A stretch of DNA of 64,000 bases, taken from Jiangella aurantiaca. Its GTDB lineage: Bacteria; Actinomycetota; Actinomycetes; Jiangellales; Jiangellaceae. This document shows, one piece after another, positions 42,866-50,116 of this stretch. The translations under genes and the position numbers were made by a program. The stretch is from contig NZ_SMLB01000025.1 in assembly GCF_004349105.1 (NCBI RefSeq), positions 1 through 64,000 of the forward strand, written 5' to 3'. Position 1 is the stretch's first letter. Every line of letters begins with the position of its first letter. The notes beneath the pieces were generated by a model. It was not told where the DNA came from and ran no database searches. It worked only from the letters and a program-made list of their open reading frames with translations.

Positions 42866-43471
42866 TTACTGACCCCCTCGGACCGGCTCGCGCCACATGG
42901 CCGTCAGGGTGGGGCCGCCCGGCAGGACGATCTCCCTGGTCGGCCGGAAACCGTAGCGCTCGTAGATCGCGACGTTCCCCGGCGCGGACGACTCCAGGTA
43001 CGCCGGCAGCCCCTGTGCGTCGGCCCGGGCCAGCCCGTCCCGCAGCAGCGCGCCACCCACGCCCCGTCCCGGCCGCGCCGCCCCGAGCGTCTGCAGGTAC
43101 CAGTGCGGCGGTGACGTGGGGTGCGCGTCCTCGATGACCCGGAACGACCGCATCGCCTTCGGCAGCCCGGTCCCGAACGCTCGCAGCAGGTACCGGCTGT
43201 GCCGCAGCGTCGGCCAGAACCCCGGCGGGCCGGTGCCCGGCAGGCCCCACAGCGCCGCGCCGGCGATCTCGCCGTCGACCACGTCGACCCACGACCCGCG
43301 CGGGCTCAGCAGCGTCTCGAACGCGAACAACGCGGTCAGCCGCTTCCGGTAGTGCGGCGCCGGCACGATGAACCGCATCACCGGATCGGCGTCGAACGCC
43401 TCGGCCAGCACCCGCGCGACGGTGCCGACGTCGGAGCGCAGCGCCTGCCGCACGACGTGACTCGACTGCAT
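42866..43471 (-). CDS. GNAT family N-acetyltransferase
   Basis: 201 residues from ATG 43471; an ATG at 43488 is also in frame. The acetyl-CoA loop is LQTLGAARPGRGVGGALLRD (R/Q-x-x-G-x-G/A). It is followed by the typical YLESSAPGNVAIYERYGFRP motif B. The substrate is unknown. It lies 10 bp upstream of the prolyl oligopeptidase gene on the same strand, so the GNAT, peptidase and channel may be one transcript. Confidence 0.9.
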   Translation of the reverse strand: MQSSHVVRQALRSDVGTVARVLAEAFDADPVMRFIVPAPHYRKRLTALFAFETLLSPRGSWVDVVDGEIAGAALWGLPGTGPPGFWPTLRHSRYLLRAFGTGLPKAMRSFRVIEDAHPTSPPHWYLQTLGAARPGRGVGGALLRDGLARADAQGLPAYLESSAPGNVAIYERYGFRPTREIVLPGGPTLTAMWREPVRGGQ

Positions 43472-43478
43472 CACTTGA

Positions 43479-44822
43479 TCATGCTGCATCCCCGGCACGC
43501 TGGTAAGGGGTGGCCGGAGACGTGGCGGGTTGCGGTGGTTCGGGGCGTATCGGGCGGATGACGGCGGCGAGGCCGGCGACGGCGATCGCGGCGGCCAGCA
43601 GCCAGCCGGGGCGGTGGCCGTCCGTCCCGGCCAGGCCCAGCACGACGGCGACGCCCACGGCGGTCCCGACCTGAGCACCGGTGTTGATCAGCGCCGACGA
43701 CGTCCCGCGCCGGTCCTCCCGGCCCGCGGTGCCCAGCGTGGTGGAACCGACGGCGGAGACGCCCAGCCCGGCGCCGAGCAGCGCGAGCCCGGCGGCGAGC
43801 GCGCCGGTGCCCGTCGTCCCGGTCACCGTGGCGGTGCCGGTCGCCAGCGCCAGCGCGGCGGCGGCCATCACGGCGAGCCCGATGCGCATCGCCCGGTCCG
43901 GCCGGCCGCCCGACAGCCGCGGGGCCAGCGCCGACCCGGCGATGACCGCCGCGTTGAACGAGAGCAGGACCAGCCCGGCGGCCGACGGTGTCAGCGCCAG
44001 CTCGCGCTGGGCGAAGCCGGCCCCGACGACGACGGCCGACCCGGTCGCGGCGTTGTTGACGAGGGCGACCGCCGACGCCGAGGACAGCCGGCGGTCCGAC
44101 CACGTCCGCGGCGGCAGGATCGGATCCTCGGCCCGCCGCTCGACGACCACGAACGCCGCCAGCAGCAGGCCGGTCGCGGCGACCCCGGCGACGGCGGCCG
44201 GCCCGCTCGCCGACGCCGTCAGCACCAGCACGACCAGCGCCGCCGTGACGGTGACCCCGCCGGCGACGTCCAGCCCGCCGCCGTCGTGCCGCGGGGCCGG
44301 CCGTACCACCGTCGCGACCCCGGCCGCCAGCACCACCGTCACCGGCACGTTCACCAGGAGGATCCACCGCCAGCCGGCGACGTCCGTCAGCACGCCGCCG
44401 ACGAAGAACCCGCTGCCGCCGCCCACCGCCCCGACCGCGGTCCACAGCGCGACGGCGCGGCCGTGCCGGTCGCCGGCGTGTGCGACCAGCAGGCTGAGCG
44501 CGTTGGGGATCATCGCCGCCGCGCCCGCTCCCTGCAGGCACCGGGCGGCGACCAGCCACTCCGCCGACGGCGCCAGCCCGGCCGCCGCGGACGCCGTCCC
44601 GAACACCGTCAGACCGGCCAGCAGGAGCCGACGGTGCCCGAGCCGGTCGCCCAGCCGCCCGGCCAGGATCAGCAGCCCGCCGAACGTCGCCGCGTACCCC
44701 GTCACCACCAGCTCGCCGGAGGTGTCCAGGCCGCGCTCGATCGCGGGGAGCGCCGGCACAACGACGGTGACGCCGAGGACGTTGACCAACTCGGCGACGC
44801 AGAGGATGACGACCGGGAGCAT
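43479..44822 (-). CDS. MFS drug efflux transporter, partner of divergent CGNR regulator
   Basis: 447 residues from ATG 44822. About 14 hydrophobic segments. The loop motif GRLGDRLGHRRLLLAGLTVF and the helix-5 motif (WTAVGAVGGGSGFFVGGVLT) match DHA2 (EmrB/QacA-type) drug:proton antiporters. It is divergent from a CGNR-type regulator across a 74-bp gap holding an AACGGT/ACCGTT inverted repeat. Confidence 0.88.
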   Translation of the reverse strand: MLPVVILCVAELVNVLGVTVVVPALPAIERGLDTSGELVVTGYAATFGGLLILAGRLGDRLGHRRLLLAGLTVFGTASAAAGLAPSAEWLVAARCLQGAGAAAMIPNALSLLVAHAGDRHGRAVALWTAVGAVGGGSGFFVGGVLTDVAGWRWILLVNVPVTVVLAAGVATVVRPAPRHDGGGLDVAGGVTVTAALVVLVLTASASGPAAVAGVAATGLLLAAFVVVERRAEDPILPPRTWSDRRLSSASAVALVNNAATGSAVVVGAGFAQRELALTPSAAGLVLLSFNAAVIAGSALAPRLSGGRPDRAMRIGLAVMAAAALALATGTATVTGTTGTGALAAGLALLGAGLGVSAVGSTTLGTAGREDRRGTSSALINTGAQVGTAVGVAVVLGLAGTDGHRPGWLLAAAIAVAGLAAVIRPIRPEPPQPATSPATPYQRAGDAA

Positions 44823-44854
44823 GTCGTCGTTCGTTCCCGCTGGACCGCACTCAA

Positions 44855-44879
44855 AACGGTATTGTGGAGGAAAACCGTT
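44855..44879. promoter_or_regulatory. Inverted repeat between MFS and CGNR regulator
   Basis: AACGGT (44855-44860) and ACCGTT (44874-44879) are separated by 13 bp. It sits at the centre of the 74-bp divergent gap, so one bound dimer could control both genes. Confidence 0.5.
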
Positions 44880-44896
44880 AAGGCGAGGTGGCGTCG

Positions 44897-45460
44897 ATGG
44901 AGCGGTGGAGCTGGCTGGGCGACCAGTTGGCGATCGATCTCGCCAACACCGTCCGCCGCCGGGGCGACCGGTACGTGGACTTCATCGCCGAGCCCGAGGG
45001 CGTACGCGAGTGGCTGGCGGCGGAGGCCGGCCGGGTGCCGCCGGTGCCCGTCGACGACGGTGCGGTACGGGCCGTGGGCGACCTGCGCGACGACGTGCTC
45101 GCAGTGCTGCGGGCGGCGGCCCGGGGTGAGTCGTGGCCGAAGGATGCCGTAGGCCGGCTGAACGAGCTCCTGGCGCGCCGGCCGGTGGTGCGGCTGCTGC
45201 GGCCGGAGGCGAGGGGCGCCGAGGTGCGCGTGGCCGGGGACGGCCCGCCGTTGTCGGCGCTGCTCGCTACGGTGGCCGCTGAGGTGGTCGAACTGCTCGC
45301 CGGTCCGGACGCCGACCGGCTCGCGTTATGCGACGCTCCCGGCTGCGGCCAGCTCTACCTGCGCGATCGCCGCAACCAGCGCTGGTGCGGCGACGCGTGC
45401 GGCACCCGCGCGCGGGTGGTCCGGCACCAGCGCCGCGTGGCCGGTCGGGCATCGGCATGA
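44897..45460 (+). CDS. CGNR zinc-finger (ABATE domain) regulator 2
   Basis: 187 residues. ATG 44897 has AGGCGAGG 8 bases upstream. The ABATE domain opens WLGDQLAIDLANTVRRRGDR. The C-terminal finger is CDAPGCGQLYLRDRRNQRW, then CGDACGTRARVVRHQRR, matching the CGNR type. It is a paralogue of the regulator at 37975 and shares its divergent MFS partner arrangement. Likely a repressor or activator of the neighbouring efflux gene. Confidence 0.85.
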   Translation: MERWSWLGDQLAIDLANTVRRRGDRYVDFIAEPEGVREWLAAEAGRVPPVPVDDGAVRAVGDLRDDVLAVLRAAARGESWPKDAVGRLNELLARRPVVRLLRPEARGAEVRVAGDGPPLSALLATVAAEVVELLAGPDADRLALCDAPGCGQLYLRDRRNQRWCGDACGTRARVVRHQRRVAGRASA

Positions 45461-45594
45461 TGACCGCGCGGACAGCCGGCGGACCAGAAAGGTCGAAAGA
45501 GTTCCTGGAGGCGGTGTCGGATCGGGGCAGCGGTGTTCGTAGCAGCGGTGAGAGGCCGCCCACGAGGGTGCCCCAAGGAAAGGAAACCGCGATC

Positions 45595-46203
45595 ATGAAG
45601 CTGACGACCATGACCCAGGTCACTCTCGATGGAGTGATGCAGGGAAACGGCACCGCGTCGGATGACCGCAGGAACGGATTGGAGCGCGGCGGATGGGCCC
45701 GGGGGGCGGGTGACGACGAGACCAGGACGTTCATCACGCAGACCTACCAGCGCGCCGAGGCGTTCCTGTTCGGCCGGCGCACCTACGAGTTGTTCGCCGG
45801 CTCCTGGGGATCAATCGACCAGATGCGCGCACATCCCATCGGCGTGGCCTTGAACGAGGCCTCCAAGTACGTTGCCTCGACCACGCTCACCGCGCCGCGT
45901 TGGGAGGACACGACCGTTCTCCGCAGTGACCTCGCTGCGGCCATCAGTGCGCTGAAGGCCGAGGCCGAGGGTGAGCTGCAGGTGCACGGCAGTGGCGCCC
46001 TGACCCGGTGGCTGCTGGAGAACGATCTGGTCGACGAGATGATTCTGATCGTGATCCCGGTGATCCTCGGCCAGGGCGCGAGACTGTTCCCGGAGACCGG
46101 TCCGGATCTTGCGCTCGACCTGATCGAGTCGCGGGTCGACTCGAAGGGCGTGACGATCCAGGTCTACCGGCCGGCCGGGCGCCCGCGGTATGCAGCGGCC
46201 TGA
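45595..46203 (+). CDS. Dihydrofolate reductase family (RibD C-terminal) protein
   Basis: 202 residues from ATG 45595, with AAGGAAAGG upstream. The family pattern is TTMTQVTLDGVMQGNG, LFGRRTYELFAGSW, HGSGALTRWLLENDLVDEM and PVILGQGARLFPE. These proteins share the RibD/DHFR NADPH-binding fold but usually are not folate enzymes. It is followed 47 bp later by a DGPF-motif protein and an ECF42 sigma factor, forming a likely three-gene unit. Direct repeats of GCAGCGGTG precede it. Confidence 0.88.
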   Translation: MKLTTMTQVTLDGVMQGNGTASDDRRNGLERGGWARGAGDDETRTFITQTYQRAEAFLFGRRTYELFAGSWGSIDQMRAHPIGVALNEASKYVASTTLTAPRWEDTTVLRSDLAAAISALKAEAEGELQVHGSGALTRWLLENDLVDEMILIVIPVILGQGARLFPETGPDLALDLIESRVDSKGVTIQVYRPAGRPRYAAA

Positions 46204-46250
46204 AGTCCCTGACCGAACCACGCATTGACACCACAGGAGATGATCTTCAG

Positions 46251-46574
46251 ATGCGGTACCTGGTTTCCGTGATCGATGACAAGAGCAATCCCGGCAGCAC
46301 GGACAGGCAGCCTGCCATCAGCGCGTTCAACGAACGACTGATCGCCGAGGGCTACTGGGTTTTCGCGGGCGGACTCGCGGACACCGACGCGGCCAAGGTC
46401 ATCGACAACCGGGGCGAGCAGGCGGTGTTCAGTGACGGGCCTTTCGTGGAGTCGAAGGAGTACCTCGCCGGCGTCTGGGTGTGGGAGGCCCCCGATCTGG
46501 ATGTGGCGCTCGAGCTCGCCGCCGAGGCGTCGAAGGTCTGCGATCGGAAGATCGAGGTGCGGCCGTTCCAGTGA
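46251..46574 (+). CDS. YCII-related DGPF-motif protein
   Basis: 107 residues from ATG 46251 with AGGAG upstream. MRYLVSVIDDKSNPGSTDRQ begins the ferredoxin-like YCII fold. VFSDGPFVESKEYLAGVWVW contains the DGPF motif that names the partner proteins of ECF42 sigma factors. Its stop overlaps the sigma gene start. DGPF proteins are the usual ECF42 targets, although their reaction is unknown. Confidence 0.92.
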   Translation: MRYLVSVIDDKSNPGSTDRQPAISAFNERLIAEGYWVFAGGLADTDAAKVIDNRGEQAVFSDGPFVESKEYLAGVWVWEAPDLDVALELAAEASKVCDRKIEVRPFQ

Positions 46575-47806
46575 GCGACGTCGAGGAGGCGATCACTCAG
46601 GCCCACCACGACGAGTGGGCCCGGGTGGTCGCCGCCCTGACCAGGCGCTTCGGTGACCTCGACATCGCCGAGGAGGCGGCCGCCGAGGCGTTCACGACCG
46701 CCGTCGAGCGGTGGCCGGCCGACGGCGTGCCGCCCAACCCCGGCGCCTGGCTGACCACCACCGCCGTTCGCAAGGCCATCGACCGGATCCGGCGCGAGAG
46801 CAAGCGCGACGTCAAGCACAAGGAGGCTCAGATGGTGTATGACAACACCCCACCCGAGCCTCCCGGCGCCATCGACGACGACCGGCTCCGGCTGATCTTC
46901 ACCTGCTGTCACCCGGCGCTGGCGATGCAGACCCGCGTGGCGCTGACGCTGCGCATGGTCGGCGGTCTGACCGTGCCCGAGATCGCCCGTGCCTTCCTGG
47001 TGCAGGAGACCGCCATGGGGCAGCGGATCACCCGCGCCAAGGCCAAGATCAAGGCGGCGCGCATCCCCTATCGGATGCCGTCCGCCGAGGATCTCCCGGC
47101 ACGCGTCTCCGGTGTACTCGCCGTCCTGTTCCTCGTCTTCAACGAGGGCTACCTGGCCAGCGGCCCCGACACCGACCCCGTACGACACGACCTGACCACC
47201 GAGGCCATCCGGCTCACCCGCCTGATCCGTGCCCTCCTGCCCGAGGACGGTGAGGTGGCCGGGCTGCTGGCGCTGATGCTGCTCATCGAGGCCCGCCGCA
47301 CCGCCCGTATCTCGGCCAGCGGCGAACTGGTCGCCCTCGACGAGCAGGACCGTGGGGCCTGGGACGCGGAACTGATCGCCGAGGGTCATCGGCTGGTGCG
47401 CGAGCGCCTCGCCGCTGCCGCTGCCGGGGTGGCTCCGGGGCGCTACCAGATCCTCGCCGCGATCAACGCCGTGCACACCTCCGCCCGCGACATCCGCGAC
47501 ACCGACTGGTCGCAGGTCCTCGCCCTCTACGACCAGCTCGTCCACCTCGACCCCTCCCCGATCATCGCCCTCAACCGAGCCATCGCCGTGGCCGAGCTCG
47601 ACGGGCCGGAGGTGGCACTGGCCATCGTTGACCGCCTCACCGAGGCGTTGGCCGGCTATCACGCCTACCACGCGACCCGCGCCGACCTGCTGCGCCGGCT
47701 GGGCCGCAGCCAGGAGTCGCGCGCGGCGTACGACAAAGCCATCGAACTGGCCGGCAACACCGCCGAGACCGCCTACCTGACCCGCCGCCGCGACCAGCTG
47801 GGGTAG
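46571..47806 (+). CDS. ECF42-type sigma factor with C-terminal extension
   Basis: 411 residues from GTG 46571, overlapping the DGPF gene by 4 bp. The sigma part (residues 1-175) shows region 2 (VAALTRRFGDLDIAEEAAAE) and region 4 (VGGLTVPEIARAFLVQETAM). The remaining ~230 residues are the ECF42 extension with TPR-like helices (LALYDQLVHLDPSPIIALNR, then DRLTEALAGYHAYHATRADL). In ECF42 sigmas this extension is needed for activity and replaces a separate anti-sigma factor; none is encoded here. It probably drives the DGPF and DHFR-like genes. Confidence 0.92.
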   Translation: MSDVEEAITQAHHDEWARVVAALTRRFGDLDIAEEAAAEAFTTAVERWPADGVPPNPGAWLTTTAVRKAIDRIRRESKRDVKHKEAQMVYDNTPPEPPGAIDDDRLRLIFTCCHPALAMQTRVALTLRMVGGLTVPEIARAFLVQETAMGQRITRAKAKIKAARIPYRMPSAEDLPARVSGVLAVLFLVFNEGYLASGPDTDPVRHDLTTEAIRLTRLIRALLPEDGEVAGLLALMLLIEARRTARISASGELVALDEQDRGAWDAELIAEGHRLVRERLAAAAAGVAPGRYQILAAINAVHTSARDIRDTDWSQVLALYDQLVHLDPSPIIALNRAIAVAELDGPEVALAIVDRLTEALAGYHAYHATRADLLRRLGRSQESRAAYDKAIELAGNTAETAYLTRRRDQLG

Positions 47807-47827
47807 TGCAGATCGACTTGACACCTC

Positions 47828-47843
47828 TCGAACATGTGTTCGA
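47828..47843 (+). promoter_or_regulatory. LexA SOS box before imuA'-imuB-dnaE2
   Basis: TCGAACATGTGTTCGA fits the actinobacterial SOS box TCGAAC-N4-GTTCGA perfectly. It lies between a TTGACA -35 (47818-47823) and the GTG of imuA' at 47854, so LexA would block transcription of the mutagenesis cassette until DNA damage. Confidence 0.92.
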
Positions 47844-47853
47844 CGATGAGTGA

Positions 47854-48561
47854 GTGACGGTACTCGGACGCGACCAGGCCGAAGCGGCGCTGGCCAGAGC
47901 GGGTTTCGCCGTACAGCCGGTGGAGCTGGTCGCGGTGTTGCCGGCCCTGCGCACGCTGCTCGGCGGGTTGCGCCGTGGGCACGTGGTCGCGGTCGACGGC
48001 GCGGGCGTGCTGCCGCTGGCGCTCCTGGCCGGGGCCACGGCGGCCGGGGCGTGGTCGGCGGTGGTGGGGCTGTCCGAGTTCGGCGTGCTGGCGGCATCCG
48101 ACATGGGCGCCGATCTCGGCCGCGTGGTGGTCGTCGAAGACCCCGGCGACCAGTGGGCCGAGGTGGTGGCGGTGCTGCTCACGTCGGTCGAGGTGGTGCT
48201 GGTGCGGCCGCCCGGCCAGGTCACCGGGCAGCTGGCCAGGCGGCTCGTCGCGCTGGCGCGGCGGCACGGGACGGCGCTGGTCTCGGTCGGCGACTGGGAG
48301 GGCGCGCAGACCCGCCTGCGGGTGTCGTCATCGCTGTGGGTGGGGCCCGAGCACGGCGGCGGTCACCTGCGCGGTCGGCGGGTGAAGGTCGAGGCGTACG
48401 GACGGGGTGCCGGCGGCCGGCCGCGGTCGGCGTGGCTGTGGCTGCCCGGGCCGGACGGCACGGTGTCCGGCGCCGACCTCGAGGCGTTGGAGACCGGCGG
48501 GCCCATCCCCGACGCGACGACCCCGGCCCCGGCCGCGGCCGGGCTGGAGGTAGCGGGATGA
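47854..48561 (+). CDS. ImuA' mutasome accessory protein
   Basis: 235 residues from GTG 47854. The N-terminal part is a degenerate RecA-like domain (LRTLLGGLRRGHVVAVDGAG, then VVGLSEFGVLAASDMGADLG) without a working Walker A lysine. Its C-terminus overlaps imuB by 4 bp. Position 10 bp after an SOS box and ahead of imuB and dnaE2 identifies it as the ImuA' subunit of the error-prone translesion complex. In mycobacteria the three proteins act together in damage-induced mutagenesis. Confidence 0.86.
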   Translation: MTVLGRDQAEAALARAGFAVQPVELVAVLPALRTLLGGLRRGHVVAVDGAGVLPLALLAGATAAGAWSAVVGLSEFGVLAASDMGADLGRVVVVEDPGDQWAEVVAVLLTSVEVVLVRPPGQVTGQLARRLVALARRHGTALVSVGDWEGAQTRLRVSSSLWVGPEHGGGHLRGRRVKVEAYGRGAGGRPRSAWLWLPGPDGTVSGADLEALETGGPIPDATTPAPAAAGLEVAG

Positions 48562-50099
48562 GCCGCCGCCGCGTCCTCGTCGTGTGGTGTCCGGACTGGC
48601 CGGTGGTCGCGGCCATGGCCGAGGACGACTCCGTCCAGAGCACCGCGCCGGCCGTGGTACTGGCCGCCAACGCCGTCGTCGCCTGTAACGAGGCGGCCCG
48701 GGCCGAGGGCGTTCGGCGGGGGATGCGCCGCCGCGACGCCCAGTCGCGCTGTCCCGAGCTCAGACTCATCGACCACAATCCCGACCGCGACGCCCGGGTG
48801 TTCGAGCCGGTGCTGATGGCGGTCGAGGAGCTGCGGCCGGGCGTCGCGCCGTTGCGGCCGGGACTGCTGGCGGTGCGCGCGCCGGGCCGGTTCTACGGCG
48901 GCGAGGACCCCGCCGGCGCGCTCATCGCCGAACGGCTGGTCCGGGCCGGCGTGTGGGACTGCCGCATCGGCGTCGCCGACGACCTGTTCACCGCCGAGCA
49001 GGCCGCCCGGCGGGCCGGGCCGCAGGAGACCGTCGTGGTCGAGGCGGGCGGGTCGGCGGCGTTCCTGCGCGATCTCCCGGTCGGCGTCATCGACGACGAC
49101 GATGTCGCGGGCCTGCTGCGCCGCCTGGGGCTGCGGACGCTCGGCGACTTCGCCCAACTCGACGGCGACGACGTCCAGGCGCGGTTCGGCGGCTACGGCG
49201 CCAAGGTGCACCGGCTCGCCCGCGGCGAGGACGAATCCCTGCTCGGAGCCCGCACTCCGCCGCCCGACCTGGAGTGCCAGATCCGGTTCGAACCGCCGCT
49301 CGACACCGTCGAGGCCGTCAGCTTCAGCGTCCGCCAGACCGCCGAGCGGTTCGTCGCCCAGCTGGCCGGCCGCGGGCTGGTCTGCACCGAGGTCCTGATC
49401 GAGGCCGAGTGCGACCACGAGGTCGCGTCGTCGCGGGTGTGGGCGCACTCGCGCTGGTTCGGCGCCGCCGACCTGGTCGACCGCGTCCACTGGCAGCTGC
49501 GGGGACAGCTCCGGAACACCCAGGGCGTCACGGCGCCGGTCGAGCTGGTGCGGTTCGTCCCCGAGACCGTCGAGCCGGCCGGCGCGCACGCCGCCGCGCT
49601 GTGGGGCGGTGGCACCGACGAACGCGTGGAGCGGGCGGTCGCCCGGGTCCAGGGCATGCTCGGCCCGCACGCGGTCACCGTCCCGACCGTGCAGGGCGGC
49701 CGGGCGCCGGCCGACCGGCAGGCGCTGGTCCCGTGGGGCGAGCGGCCGGTCGGGCTCCGTCCGGTCGACCTCCCGTGGCCGGGCAGCCTCCCGCCGCCGG
49801 CGCCGGTCCGCGTCTTCGCCGAGCCGCGCCCGGTGGTCGTCGTCGACGACCGTGGCCAGCTGGTATGGGTCAGCGAACGCGGCGTGGTCAGCGCCCCGCC
49901 GGCCCGGTTCCGTGCGGACGGGCTCGGCGACGGCTGGCAGCCCGTCAGCGCGTGGTCCGGGCCGTGGCCGGTGGAGGAGCTGTGGTGGGAGAACCCCGCC
50001 AGCTGGGTCGCCCGCTTCCAGATCGTCACCGTCGACGGCCGGGCGTGGTTGATGACCTGCGCCGACGACGGCTGGTGGGTCGAGGCCGGCTATGACTGA
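48558..50099 (+). CDS. imuB: ImuB, non-catalytic Y-family polymerase homologue
   Basis: 513 residues from ATG 48558, overlapping imuA' by 4 bp. The Y-family fold is recognisable: VLVVWCPDWPVVAAMAEDD at the palm start, ACNEAARAEGVRRGMRRRDA and RFYGGEDPAGALIAERLVRA. The usual catalytic acidic residues (D-x-D and S-x-D-E) are absent. ImuB acts as a hub that binds the beta clamp, ImuA' and DnaE2. It is 18 bp upstream of dnaE2 and co-transcribed. Confidence 0.92.
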   Translation: MSRRRVLVVWCPDWPVVAAMAEDDSVQSTAPAVVLAANAVVACNEAARAEGVRRGMRRRDAQSRCPELRLIDHNPDRDARVFEPVLMAVEELRPGVAPLRPGLLAVRAPGRFYGGEDPAGALIAERLVRAGVWDCRIGVADDLFTAEQAARRAGPQETVVVEAGGSAAFLRDLPVGVIDDDDVAGLLRRLGLRTLGDFAQLDGDDVQARFGGYGAKVHRLARGEDESLLGARTPPPDLECQIRFEPPLDTVEAVSFSVRQTAERFVAQLAGRGLVCTEVLIEAECDHEVASSRVWAHSRWFGAADLVDRVHWQLRGQLRNTQGVTAPVELVRFVPETVEPAGAHAAALWGGGTDERVERAVARVQGMLGPHAVTVPTVQGGRAPADRQALVPWGERPVGLRPVDLPWPGSLPPPAPVRVFAEPRPVVVVDDRGQLVWVSERGVVSAPPARFRADGLGDGWQPVSAWSGPWPVEELWWENPASWVARFQIVTVDGRAWLMTCADDGWWVEAGYD

Positions 50100-50116
50100 C
50101 CGAGAGGGGGCGTGAC

